Assembly: GCA_030537215.1 (NCBI GenBank)
Contig: JAUNOF010000005.1
Location: 1 to 54,285, forward strand
Origin: Lachnospiraceae bacterium
GTDB taxonomy: Bacteria > Bacillota > Clostridia > Lachnospirales > Lachnospiraceae
Length of the DNA: 54,285 nucleotides
Reading direction: 5' to 3'
In this document: positions 34,014-45,597 of the stretch, in pieces
Numbering within the stretch: the first letter of the stretch is position 1
Layout of the letters: each line of letters begins with the position of its first letter
Notes under the pieces: generated by a model
What the model was told of the DNA's origin: nothing
What the model saw: only the letters and a program-made list of their open reading frames with translations
Database searches by the model: none
Position numbers and translations under genes: made by a program

Positions 34014-37000
34014 CTACTTAAAATACTTCACACCAGACTCGAAGATCTTCATATCCTGCTGGCCATAAATATTCATGGCAACAGCCTCACCCCGGCGCTC
34101 GGAATGTGCCATCTTGCCCAGGATCCTTCCATCTGGGCTGGTGATACCTTCGATGGCCATATAAGAGCCGTTGGGATTCCAGAACTCATCCATGGTAGCC
34201 TCTCCCTTGTCATTCACATACTGGGTGGCAACCTGTCCATTGGCAAACAGCTTCTTCAGCCATGCATCGTTTGCCACGAAACGGCCCTCTCCGTGAGATG
34301 CCGGGTTGCAGTATACACCTCCCAGCTCTGCCCCCTGAAGCCACGGGGATTTATTGGTAACTACCTTGGTGTAAACCATCTTGGAGATATGCCGTCCGAT
34401 GGTGTTCATGGCCAAGGTGGGGGAATCTGCATGCTGTTCGGTGATGCAGCCCTCCGGCACCAGACCTAACTTGATCAGCGCCTGGAAGCCGTTGCAGATA
34501 CCTAGCATCAGGCCGTCACGCTCATTAAGAAGCTTCTGGATCTCCTCCTTGATCACGCTGTTGCGGAATACGGTGGCAAAGAACTTTGCGGAGCCCTCCG
34601 GCTCATCACCTGCGGAGAAGCCGCCTGGGAACATGATGATCTGCGCCTTTGCGATCTCCTTTTTATACTCCTCAACAGAATCGCGGATATCCTGTGCAGA
34701 CAGGTTCTTAAATACCTTAGTAACTACCTTTGCCCCCGCACGCTCAAATGCCTTGGTACTGTCGTACTCGCAGTTCGTACCTGGGAAGACAGGGATAAAT
34801 ACCCTGGGCTGTGCCAGCTTGTGGCTGCAGACATAAATGCTGTCCGGCTCTGCCTTGAATACGCCCTGGGGTACTTCCGTCTGCTTTACGCCGGACTGAG
34901 TGGGGAATACATTCTCCAGCGTCTGGTTCCATGCACTCAGAGCCTCGTCCATGGTAATAGTCACCGGACCATACTCGAATACGCCTCTGTCCGTCACCTC
35001 GCCGATCAGGGTGTAGGAGATGGAAAGCTCGCCTACCTTGCCGTCCGGCACCTCGCAGAGGATGGAGCCCCAGTCTGCTGCGAAGAAATCTCTTGGGTCT
35101 ACATTGTGCTCGATCTTCACGCCAAGCTTATTGCCGAACGCCATCTTGCTGACTGCCTCTGCCAGGCCGTAGCCCTCCACCGCATAGGCGGAAATGATCC
35201 TTCCGGCCTTGATATCTTCATGAAGCTTTGTATATCCATCCATGATCTGGCCGTAATCCGGCAAATCATATTCATTTCTCTGAATCTTAAATACTGCCAG
35301 CTTGCTGCCCGGCTTCTTAAATTCGGGAGTGATGATAGTCTTATGGCTGGCCACATCTACCGCGAAGGAAACCAGGGTAGGCGGTACATTGATCTCGCCG
35401 TGGGCTGCATCATCGAAGGTTCCGGACATGGAATCCTTGCCGCCGATGGAGGGCAGACCGAAGCCGATCTGAGCATTGTAAGCGCCTAACAATGCGGAGA
35501 ATGGCTGGCTCCAACGGGTCGGGTCGGAGGTCATTCTCTGGAAATACTCCTGGAAAGTGAAACGGATCTTGCTGAAATCACCGCCTGCTGCTACGATCTT
35601 AGCCACAGAGGAAATCACCGCATAGATGGCTCCATGGTATGGACTCCAGCTGGACAGGTATGGGTCAAAGCCGTAGCTCATCATGGTAACGGTGTCGGTG
35701 GTTCCCTTCAGCACCGGAAGCTTGGCTACCATAGCCTGGGTCTCAGTCAGCTGGTACTTTCCGCCGTAAGGCATAAACACGCTCCCTGCACCGATGGAAC
35801 CGTCAAACATCTCCACAAGGCCCTTCTGGGAGCACACATTTAAGGATGCCAGCAGGTTCATCCAGGTCTTCTTTACATCATCGATCTCTTTTCGCTGGAA
35901 TACATTTCCCTCTCTGGAAGGAACGGTCAGGGTCACATCTGCCTCCTGATGAGCACCGTTGGTATCCAGGAACGCACGGCTTAAATCTACGATGGTCTTG
36001 CCTCTCCAATGCATTACCAGGCGCGGACTTTCCGTTACCACTGCAACGGTGATGGCTTCCAGGTTCTCCTCTGCCGCGTACTGTAAGAACTGGTCCACAT
36101 CCTTAGGATCAACCACAACTGCCATACGCTCCTGAGACTCGGAGATGGCGATCTCCGTTCCGTCCAGACCTGCATACTTCTTCGGAACCTTGTCCAGGTC
36201 AATATTTAATCCGGCTGCCAGCTCGCCGATGGCTACAGAAACTCCGCCTGCACCGAAATCGTTGCACTTCTTGATCAGACTGGAAACCTCCGGACGGCGG
36301 AACATTCTCTGGATCTTTCTCTCAGTAGGTGCATTACCTTTCTGGACCTCAGCGCCGCAGACCTGGATGGAAGCCTCTGTGTGAACCTTGGAGGAGCCGG
36401 TAGCACCGCCAATGCCGTCACGGCCGGTTCTGCCGCCCAGCAGGATAATAATATCGCCTGGATCAGAGGTCTCACGGATCACATCCTTTCTGGGAGCTGC
36501 ACCCATGACAGCGCCGATCTCCATTCTCTTGGCTGCATAGCCCGGATGATAGATCTCCTTCACATAGCCGGTGGCCAGACCGATCTGGTTGCCGTAGGAG
36601 CTGTAGCCGTGAGCCGCCTCTGTCACGATCTTTCTCTGAGGAAGCTTGCCGTGAAGGGTCTCATTTAATGGCTTGGTGGGGTCAGCAGCACCGGTGACAC
36701 GCATTGCCTGATATACATAAGTACGACCGGAAAGGGGGTCGCGGATGGCGCCGCCCAGACAGGTGGCTGCACCGCCGAAGGGCTCGATCTCAGTTGGATG
36801 GTTGTGAGTCTCATTTTTGAAGTTGACCAGCCACTCCTCGGTCACGCCGTCAATGGTAACCGGAACCACGATCGAGCAGGCATTGATCTCCTCGGAAACC
36901 TCCAGATCCTGAAGCTTTCCTTCTGCACGCAGCTTCTTCATGCCCATCAGAGCCAGGTCCATCAGGCATACGAACTTGTCATCCCGATCTTTATAGATCA

Positions 37001-37784
37001 CCTGACGGTCAGCCAGATACTGATGATAGGTATCCTCGATAGGCTGCTTGTAATCGCCGTCAGTAAAAGTTACATTCTTTAATTCTGTAGAGAAGGTAGT
37101 GTGGCGGCAGTGGTCGGACCAGTAGGTATCCAGCACACGAATTTCCGTCACAGACGGATCACGTTTCTCCTCCTTGCAAAAATAGTTCTGGATATGAAGG
37201 AAATCCTTGAAGGTCATAGCCAGATTTAAGGATGTGTAAAGCTCCTTCAGAGCCGCTTCCTCCATCCCGCAGAAGCCCTCAAAGACAGCGACATCTGCCG
37301 GAGTCTCAAACTCTGTCACCAGGGTAGCCGGCTTTGCCCCGTCTGCCTCTCTGGAATCCACCGGGTTGATGCAGAAAGACTTTACCGCCTGAATCTGCTC
37401 ATCAGACATGGTTCCGGAGATCACATAGGTAGTTGCAGACTTGATAACCGGCTCCTCATCCTCCTTCAACAGCTTCACACATTGCTCGGCAGAATCGGCT
37501 CTCTGGTCGAACTGGCCTGGAAGGTACTCAACAGAAAATACCTTGTCCCCTTCCTGTACTGGAAACTCCTCCTCATAAACATCATCAACCGGCGGCTCGG
37601 AAAAGATGGTGACCAGAGCTTTCTGATAAGTCTCTTCTGATAAATTTTCAATATCATAACGAATCAGGACACGAACGCCGGTTGCGCTGCTGATTCCCAA
37701 GTAGCTTTCAATCTCTTCCCGAAGCTCTTTTGCCTTTACCGCAAAATCCGGCTTCTTTTCCACAAAAATCCGTTTTACGCTCAT
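34014..37784 (-). CDS. purL: Phosphoribosylformylglycinamidine synthase, single chain
   Basis: A 1256-residue enzyme that converts FGAR and glutamine to FGAM in purine synthesis. It is the fused form: an N-terminal PurS-like part, the two-half AIR-synthetase-like ATP domain, including NFKNETHNHPTEIEPFGGAATC (split NETHNHPTEIEPFGGA) and PRKDVIRE, and a C-terminal class I glutamine amidotransferase domain with nucleophile Cys in LGICNGFQ (about residue 1095) and HSE near the end. Clostridia often use this chain instead of separate PurS/Q/L. GGAGG precedes the ATG. It stands alone here, with a mobile element in its upstream region. Confidence 0.95.
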   Translation of the reverse strand: MSVKRIFVEKKPDFAVKAKELREEIESYLGISSATGVRVLIRYDIENLSEETYQKALVTIFSEPPVDDVYEEEFPVQEGDKVFSVEYLPGQFDQRADSAEQCVKLLKEDEEPVIKSATTYVISGTMSDEQIQAVKSFCINPVDSREADGAKPATLVTEFETPADVAVFEGFCGMEEAALKELYTSLNLAMTFKDFLHIQNYFCKEEKRDPSVTEIRVLDTYWSDHCRHTTFSTELKNVTFTDGDYKQPIEDTYHQYLADRQVIYKDRDDKFVCLMDLALMGMKKLRAEGKLQDLEVSEEINACSIVVPVTIDGVTEEWLVNFKNETHNHPTEIEPFGGAATCLGGAIRDPLSGRTYVYQAMRVTGAADPTKPLNETLHGKLPQRKIVTEAAHGYSSYGNQIGLATGYVKEIYHPGYAAKRMEIGAVMGAAPRKDVIRETSDPGDIIILLGGRTGRDGIGGATGSSKVHTEASIQVCGAEVQKGNAPTERKIQRMFRRPEVSSLIKKCNDFGAGGVSVAIGELAAGLNIDLDKVPKKYAGLDGTEIAISESQERMAVVVDPKDVDQFLQYAAEENLEAITVAVVTESPRLVMHWRGKTIVDLSRAFLDTNGAHQEADVTLTVPSREGNVFQRKEIDDVKKTWMNLLASLNVCSQKGLVEMFDGSIGAGSVFMPYGGKYQLTETQAMVAKLPVLKGTTDTVTMMSYGFDPYLSSWSPYHGAIYAVISSVAKIVAAGGDFSKIRFTFQEYFQRMTSDPTRWSQPFSALLGAYNAQIGFGLPSIGGKDSMSGTFDDAAHGEINVPPTLVSFAVDVASHKTIITPEFKKPGSKLAVFKIQRNEYDLPDYGQIMDGYTKLHEDIKAGRIISAYAVEGYGLAEAVSKMAFGNKLGVKIEHNVDPRDFFAADWGSILCEVPDGKVGELSISYTLIGEVTDRGVFEYGPVTITMDEALSAWNQTLENVFPTQSGVKQTEVPQGVFKAEPDSIYVCSHKLAQPRVFIPVFPGTNCEYDSTKAFERAGAKVVTKVFKNLSAQDIRDSVEEYKKEIAKAQIIMFPGGFSAGDEPEGSAKFFATVFRNSVIKEEIQKLLNERDGLMLGICNGFQALIKLGLVPEGCITEQHADSPTLAMNTIGRHISKMVYTKVVTNKSPWLQGAELGGVYCNPASHGEGRFVANDAWLKKLFANGQVATQYVNDKGEATMDEFWNPNGSYMAIEGITSPDGRILGKMAHSERRGEAVAMNIYGQQDMKIFESGVKYFK

Positions 37785-37823
37785 AGCTTAATCCTCCGTT
37801 TATATTTGTATAAAACAATCTGT

Positions 37824-37956
37824 GTAACTGTTCAGTAGGTCTGCGCGCTTGCTGCGCTGACCGTAAAACAACTTGGGCTAGAAGGCAAAAATCCCATCGG
37901 CGAAGCCGATTTGAAATGGATTTTTGCTCGTAACTGTGAGGGTACTGAACAGTTAC
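37824..37956 (-). mobile_element. MITE copy C, upstream of purL
   Basis: A 133-bp copy in the opposite orientation to copies A and D. The 14-bp ends GTAACTGTTCAGTA and complement are perfect. Direct repeats CAATCTGT (37816-37823 and 37957-37964) are a perfect 8-bp target duplication. The central hairpin reads ATCGGC-TTC-GCCGAT, where copies A and D read ATCGCC-TGC-GGCGAT, so one base pair has changed on both sides and pairing is kept. It ends about 40 bp before the purL ATG, so it is either in the purL leader or between the gene and its promoter. Confidence 0.9.
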
Positions 37957-37970
37957 CAATCTGTGTAACA

Positions 37971-38007
37971 GAAAAAGAGCAGATGCCGGAATTCCAGCTA
38001 TCTGCCC
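37971..38007 (-). terminator. Terminator of the phosphofructokinase gene
   Basis: GAGCAGAT and ATCTGCCC arms with an inner GCCGG/CCAGC pair surround AATT. On the minus strand TTTTTC follows. It lies about 84 bp past the phosphofructokinase stop. Confidence 0.72.
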
Positions 38008-38090
38008 TTATCATATCACAGCCGCTATAAATTAGTAAAATTAATAGCATTTATATCTTTTATAAATATATCTAATATGTTAATTAAGCC

Positions 38091-39341
38091 TTATACCTCA
38101 CCCTCAATGTCCGTATAGTACAGATGTCTTGGAAGACCATCGGTCATGATCGGAGTAAGCTCTGCCTGGATCAAAGGCTTAATGTAGCTGACAAACTCCG
38201 GCTTTACGAAATCGCCTTCCTCATTGATCCACTCTCTCGGAACCTTCTTCTCTACATTTGCGATCTTATGTACATCATAGATATCGGTCACACAGATATA
38301 CGGATCATCAGAAACTCTCTTTAAGATGATCATCTTGCCGGTCTCGCCCTCATGAGCAGCCTTCACAGCAGCGCCGCCTACCTGGAATGCCTCTGTAATA
38401 TCCACACGGGATACAATGTGGGATGCACATCTCTGCAGAGAGTTGAACTCGATGGCACGAGTCTTGCAGCCTACCTCACGGTTGATCTTCTCTGCCAGGT
38501 ATCTTGCCGTACCGGTCAGCTGCTTGTGTCCGAATGCATCCACGAAGTCGATTCCGTCAGTCAGCTCGCAGACATACTTGCCGTCGGCGGTCTTCACACC
38601 CTCTGAAACAGCCACAACTACGGATTTCTTCTTCTGATGCAGATCCGCTACCTTCTTCATGAACTTGTCCACATCAAATGGAATCTCCGGCAGGAAGATC
38701 ATATCTGGTCCTGGGCAATCCTCGCATTTCGCCAGTGCTGCCGCACCGGTCAGCCAGCCTGCATTCCGTCCCATGATTTCCAGAATGGTTACGTTCTGCT
38801 GATCATATACCAGACCATCACGGATCACTTCCTTGGTAATGGAGCCGATATACTTGGCTGCACTTCCATATCCAGGAGTATGGTCCGTAACTGCCAGGTC
38901 GTTGTCAATGGTCTTCGGAACGCCCATGAAGCGGATCTTGCTTCCATTTAACAGGGCATAGTCGGAAAGCTTCTTAATCGTGTCCATTGAGTCATTACCG
39001 CCGATATAGAAGAAGTATTCGATCTCCAGCTGATCCAAAATCGCAAAAATCTTATCGTAGACCTCTCTGCCCTGGCTGATATCCGGCAGCTTAAAACGGC
39101 AGGAGCCTAAATATGCGGAAGGAGTGCGCTTTAACAGCTCGATATCCAGATCATTCTTAATGTGCTTCTCCAGATCCACATAGCGCCCCTCTAAAAGACC
39201 CTGGATGCCATGAACCATACCGTATACCTTATTAGCTCCCCGGTCCTTTGCGGTCTTAAATACGCCTACCAGGCTGGAATTAATGACTGCGGTCGGCCCG
39301 CCGGACTGTCCTACGATTACATTACCAGTTACTGCTCCCAT
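38091..39341 (-). CDS. pfp: Pyrophosphate-dependent 6-phosphofructokinase
   Basis: A 416-residue phosphofructokinase. Two residues that set the phosphoryl donor are of the PPi type: Asp117 in IGGNDSMD (the glycine of GGDGS in ATP enzymes) and Lys143 in VPKTIDND (glycine in ATP enzymes). Other active-site segments are present: GQSGGPTAVIN at the start, PGYGSAAKYIG and EIMGRNAGWL. PPi enzymes work reversibly in glycolysis and gluconeogenesis and save ATP, common in anaerobes. The asparagine before Asp117, where most enzymes have Asp, is noted. GGGAGG precedes the ATG; a good promoter lies upstream. Confidence 0.9.
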   Translation of the reverse strand: MGAVTGNVIVGQSGGPTAVINSSLVGVFKTAKDRGANKVYGMVHGIQGLLEGRYVDLEKHIKNDLDIELLKRTPSAYLGSCRFKLPDISQGREVYDKIFAILDQLEIEYFFYIGGNDSMDTIKKLSDYALLNGSKIRFMGVPKTIDNDLAVTDHTPGYGSAAKYIGSITKEVIRDGLVYDQQNVTILEIMGRNAGWLTGAAALAKCEDCPGPDMIFLPEIPFDVDKFMKKVADLHQKKKSVVVAVSEGVKTADGKYVCELTDGIDFVDAFGHKQLTGTARYLAEKINREVGCKTRAIEFNSLQRCASHIVSRVDITEAFQVGGAAVKAAHEGETGKMIILKRVSDDPYICVTDIYDVHKIANVEKKVPREWINEEGDFVKPEFVSYIKPLIQAELTPIMTDGLPRHLYYTDIEGEV

Positions 39342-39395
39342 AGTGAAAATACCTCCCTGATTTACTCTGCAAACGTGTGCAGTTTTGTTGTTTCT

Positions 39396-39424
39396 ATCAT
39401 ACTACCCCGCTCCAAAATTTGCAA
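39396..39424 (-). promoter_or_regulatory. SigA promoter of the phosphofructokinase gene
   Basis: On the minus strand, -35 TTGCAA (39419-39424) and -10 TATGAT (39396-39401) are 17 bp apart. The region upstream (39425-39600) is very AT-rich with A tracts, which may act as an UP-type element. Confidence 0.7.
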
Positions 39425-39602
39425 GTACTAATTTGGCGATTTTCACAATATTTTTTTAGTTATCGTTAATATTTTAACTATTATGTTCAATTTTAATTCA
39501 AAAATTAGAATTTACAAAAAAAGTACTTTCTTTAATCAAAAATAACATTTTTAACAAAGAAAATACTTTATCTGTAAACACAATTTATCATACATAAATC
39601 AA

Positions 39603-40226
39603 TCAGGCTTTCAGGTGCCTGGTATCATTCAGCATCTCTAGAACGCATTTTCCAGTTTCAGGGTCATAATCAATCACCGTGATCGCTGCATTGATAATGG
39701 AATACCCATCTTCTGTGGGCATATCTTCCTTCAGCAGCCAGGGAAGGATACAGCAGATCGACGCTCCATGGGACACCACTGCCACCGCCCCTGCGCCATC
39801 AGAAGCGATGTTGGCCTTGATCGCCTCCATTGCCCGTGCTGTGCGCACCAGAACATCCATCTGGCTCTCCCCTCCGTGAGGCGCGCCGTTTACCGGATCC
39901 TTCCACCAGGCATCATATTCCGCCGGATACGTCTTCCGGATCTCTTCCATGGTCATACCTTCCCATTTTCCGTAGTTGATCTCTTCCAGGCCATTTACCA
40001 GATACAGCGGAACATTCTGACTGCTGGCCACTGCCTCTGCAGTCTCCCTTGCACGGGACATAGGGCTGGTGAACACCCGCGCCACCGGCCGTTCTCTCAT
40101 TCCTTCTGCAAGCTGTGCCGCCTGCTGTCTTCCCGTTTCATTTAAAGGAATATCCCGCTGCCCCTGGATCCGGTGTGCCAGATTCCAGTCCGTCTGTCCA
40201 TGTCGGATCAGGTAGATCTTACTCAT
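39603..40226 (-). CDS. Histidine phosphatase family protein
   Basis: A 207-residue protein of the phosphoglycerate mutase/acid phosphatase branch 1. The phosphohistidine motif LIRHGQTDWN is at residues 6-15; second arginine in SPMSRARETA (about 55-64), Glu in EEINYGKWEGM (about 81-91) and second His in VVSHGAS (about 151). It is more likely a phosphatase (GpmB/CobC type) than a glycolytic mutase, given its size and its ATLK-free C-terminus. Its start overlaps the stop of the sigma-like gene by 4 bp (ATGA), so the two are coupled. Confidence 0.88.
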   Translation of the reverse strand: MSKIYLIRHGQTDWNLAHRIQGQRDIPLNETGRQQAAQLAEGMRERPVARVFTSPMSRARETAEAVASSQNVPLYLVNGLEEINYGKWEGMTMEEIRKTYPAEYDAWWKDPVNGAPHGGESQMDVLVRTARAMEAIKANIASDGAGAVAVVSHGASICCILPWLLKEDMPTEDGYSIINAAITVIDYDPETGKCVLEMLNDTRHLKA

Positions 40227-40786
40227 ATCTCCTCTGCGCCTCCCTGTTCCAGGCTCTCTGCCGGAGTCTGGACATAATCACCGGTGACGCTTAAGGCATC
40301 CACCGCCAGCTTCATGATATCCTTGATCTCCTCTGAAGTCATCCGCATCCGCTCTGCCAGCTCCTCCACAGTGGCCTCCCGGCCCAGCTCATCCGCCATG
40401 GTCTTGGATACCTCCTGAAGCACGTTTACCCGGGCCAGCATGGTCTCCTCCACCTTATTCTCTGCCTGCTGCTCCTCCAGCGCTGCCTGTAAGCATGCTG
40501 TGATCCGTTCCTTCGCCGCCGCCAGAAAATCTCCCCCGCAGTATTCCGATACCGCCACGGTCAGGGCAAGATTGGCCTCCTGCACCAAATCACTCATAGG
40601 CAGCCCTTTATCCCGGTAATCCTTAGCGATTGCCAATGCAAAGATCAAATGTCCCTCGATCAGCCTGGCTCTGGCTGCCTCATGGCCGGCAGCCGCGCTT
40701 GGAAGCAGGGATTCTCTCTCCTTATCATCGCAGGGCTTGATCTCTCTCAATTCATCCAGATACATCTGGTAGTATTCATCATTCAT
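40223..40786 (-). CDS. Short sigma-70-like protein lacking region 4
   Basis: A 187-residue protein with partial sigma-70 character. Residues 40-75 (LIEGHLIFALAIAKDYRDKGLPMSDLVQEANLALTVAV, core MSDLVQEANLAL) match region 2.1-2.2, the core-polymerase-binding part. The following region 2.3-2.4 (-10 recognition) is degenerate (GGDFLAAAKERITACLQAAL). ELGREATVEELAERMRMTSEEI (about 133-154) matches region 3. There is no region 4, so it could not read a -35 box in the normal way. It may bind core polymerase without promoting, or be a specialised factor; function unknown. Its promoter is at 40987-41015, and a mobile element forms its leader. Confidence 0.78.
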   Translation of the reverse strand: MNDEYYQMYLDELREIKPCDDKERESLLPSAAAGHEAARARLIEGHLIFALAIAKDYRDKGLPMSDLVQEANLALTVAVSEYCGGDFLAAAKERITACLQAALEEQQAENKVEETMLARVNVLQEVSKTMADELGREATVEELAERMRMTSEEIKDIMKLAVDALSVTGDYVQTPAESLEQGGAEEI

Positions 40787-40817
40787 GATTCGTAACCTTT
40801 TATCCTTTCCATTTTTC

Positions 40818-40976
40818 GTAACTGTTCAGTACCTTCACAGTTACGAGCAAAAATCCATTGAAAATCGCCTGCGGCGATGGGATTTTTGCCTGCTATTCCA
40901 CGTTTTCTTACGGTCAGCGCAGCAAGTACCCTCGCTTCGCTGGGGCAGACCCTGCGCAGACCTACTGAACAGTTAC
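40818..40976 (+). mobile_element. MITE copy D, in the sigma-like gene leader
   Basis: A 159-bp copy with perfect 14-bp ends and perfect 8-bp target duplications CATTTTTC (40810-40817 and 40977-40984). It is nearly identical to copy A except for a 27-bp extension in the right-hand GC-rich arm (about 40925-40955), containing CTCGCTTCGCTGGGG and a second GCAGACC. The predicted transcription start of the sigma-like gene lies in the right-hand target repeat, so the element makes up nearly all of that mRNA's 5' leader. Confidence 0.9.
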
Positions 40977-40986
40977 CATTTTTCTT

Positions 40987-41015
40987 ATTATACCGCAGCT
41001 TCCTTTCTTTTCCAA
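40987..41015 (-). promoter_or_regulatory. SigA promoter of the sigma-like gene
   Basis: On the minus strand, -35 TTGGAA (41010-41015) and a consensus -10 TATAAT (40987-40992) are 17 bp apart. The start would be near 40980, immediately before the mobile element. Confidence 0.75.
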
Positions 41016-41093
41016 GGTATTTTGCTCTGAAAGTTTCTGCTGCCATGGCTTTTATTGGATTATCAGGTTCGCGCAGCGGTTCTGATAATATGG

Positions 41094-41120
41094 AAAAACC
41101 GCGGGAATTTACTCCCGCGG
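41094..41120 (-). terminator. Terminator of the beta-glucoside operon
   Basis: A perfect 8-bp GC-rich stem, CCGCGGGA (41099-41106) and TCCCGCGG (41113-41120), with TTTTT following on the minus strand, 11 bp past the 6-phospho-beta-glucosidase stop. Confidence 0.85.
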
Positions 41121-41130
41121 CAAGTTGTTC

Positions 41131-44537
<3,407 letters not shown>

Positions 44538-44609
44538 TCATATATTTTTATAATTCTTGCCCGAAAGCCAGCCTGCAGTACTGTTCCGGTAACAACACTA
44601 TAATCTTCC

Positions 44610-45461
44610 CTATTGTATTTCTTTGTGGTCCTCCGCCACCTTCTGGATATGAATGATCAGATACAGCATCTCTTCCTCTGTCATCTGATACTGATAATCC
44701 TCCTCCATCATCAGATAAATCAGCTTTACACACCCATACGCTTCCTTATACTGCTTTCTTACCATCTCATACAAGCTGGTATCCTCATCATACTGAAGCT
44801 TCTTATGGAGAAACCGCTGGGCAAAATATTTTAAATGGGTCAAAAATCTCTGATAATAAAGGTTGTCCTCCTGGAATACCATGGGTGCATAATATTTCGA
44901 AACGATCCTCCGTATCTTTTTCACAATTTTTGAGATTTCCTCCACATCCGTCCCATTCTCATCCTGCGCATTCACAAAATGCAGAGCAATAAATCCCACC
45001 TCATCTAAGGGCAGCTCCTGCCCCAGCTCCTCCTGGACCGCTTTCAGCATCTTCACGCCGATATCATACTCTCTCCGGTAGAGCTGCTTAATATCCATCA
45101 ACAGCATATTCTTCAATGAAATTCCCCGGTTCAGTCTCTGAATTGTCCCGTAAATATGGTCACTTAAAGCAAAATAAATGCTCTCGTTCAGTTCCAGTCC
45201 ATACTCCGCTCTCATCTCATCCACAAAGCCGGCTACAAAATCAAAATACTGCTCCGGAATAGAGGTCAGGTAATTCTGGATCTGTTTGCTCTTCTGAGGC
45301 GTTTCTGCAATAAAGATCTTCTCGATCTTTTCCTCCTCCACTTCCTGCCCCCGTTTCTTCTGAAATGCGATCCCGCACCCTTTCACAATCACTTCCCGGC
45401 CTTGCTGATCCTTAGACAATACAAGATTATTATTCAAAATCTTTAATATCCGCACAACCAT
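44610..45461 (-). CDS. licT: BglG/LicT family antiterminator
   Basis: A 283-residue RNA-binding antiterminator. Residues 1-55 are the CAT domain (RILKILNNNLVLSKD, GCGIAFQKKRGQ). PRD1 (about 65-172) has the regulatory histidines H102 (LSDHIYG) and H161 (IALHFVNA); PRD2 (about 173-283) has H209 (FLTHLKYF) and H271 (LIIHIQKV). PTS phosphorylation of these residues sets its activity (established for the family). The RAT site and terminator lie in its own leader, so it should regulate the whole locus, itself included. The ATG at 45461 follows a GGGGGAT site. Confidence 0.93.
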   Translation of the reverse strand: MVVRILKILNNNLVLSKDQQGREVIVKGCGIAFQKKRGQEVEEEKIEKIFIAETPQKSKQIQNYLTSIPEQYFDFVAGFVDEMRAEYGLELNESIYFALSDHIYGTIQRLNRGISLKNMLLMDIKQLYRREYDIGVKMLKAVQEELGQELPLDEVGFIALHFVNAQDENGTDVEEISKIVKKIRRIVSKYYAPMVFQEDNLYYQRFLTHLKYFAQRFLHKKLQYDEDTSLYEMVRKQYKEAYGCVKLIYLMMEEDYQYQMTEEEMLYLIIHIQKVAEDHKEIQ

Positions 45462-45500
45462 ATCCCCCTTTTCAATCTACATCCCAGCAAAAACACAAAT

Positions 45501-45546
45501 AAAAAAGACCAAAATGCCTATTCAACTGAATACGCAATCTGGTCTT
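45501..45546 (-). terminator. Regulated leader terminator of the bgl locus
   Basis: AAGACCA (45505-45511) pairs with TGGTCTT (45540-45546), with TTTTTT following on the minus strand. The first arm shares bases with the RAT site, so only one structure can form. Antiterminator binding to RAT would prevent this hairpin. Confidence 0.82.
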
Positions 45547-45579
45547 GCCTGACGATAACAATTATTTCAGTAACAATCC
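45541..45579 (-). promoter_or_regulatory. RAT antiterminator site
   Basis: On the minus strand the leader reads GGATTGTTACTG, a short variable stretch, then CAGGCAAGACC. This closely matches the ribonucleic antiterminator consensus of LicT/SacY-type proteins (GGATTGTTACTG...CAGGCAAAACC). It overlaps the terminator at 45501-45546 and lies about 80-120 nt before the licT-type ATG. The loop is longer than usual. Confidence 0.85.
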
Positions 45580-45597
45580 AATCTTTACTTATCACTT

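Larger units (their letters stand above)
37785..38090. other. Gap between pfk and purL
   Basis: This 306-bp gap contains, reading towards purL, an AT-rich stretch, the pfk terminator (37971-38007), mobile element C (37824-37956) and only about 39 bp before the purL ATG. A TTTACT/TATGAT pair (38034-38039 and 38010-38015, 18 bp apart) is the best promoter candidate, but its start would fall inside the terminator stem. I see no convincing purL promoter between the element and the ATG. Confidence 0.5.
40787..41130. other. Gap upstream of the sigma-like gene
   Basis: This 344-bp gap contains mobile element D (40818-40976), the sigma-like gene's promoter (40987-41015), a palindrome ATTATCAG/CTGATAAT (41059-41089) with an inner CGC/GCG, and the terminator of the beta-glucoside locus (41094-41120). 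No independent gene is credible. Confidence 0.6.

Noticed and set aside
38010-38039. Promoter for purL upstream of the pfk terminator
   Set aside because: The hexamers are reasonable, but the predicted start lies inside the terminator stem, so I do not list it as a working promoter.
40783-41046. Open frame of 87 codons across mobile element D on the minus strand
   Set aside because: It reads through the non-coding element and its target repeats, has no ribosome site, and its end overlaps the true start of the sigma-like gene.
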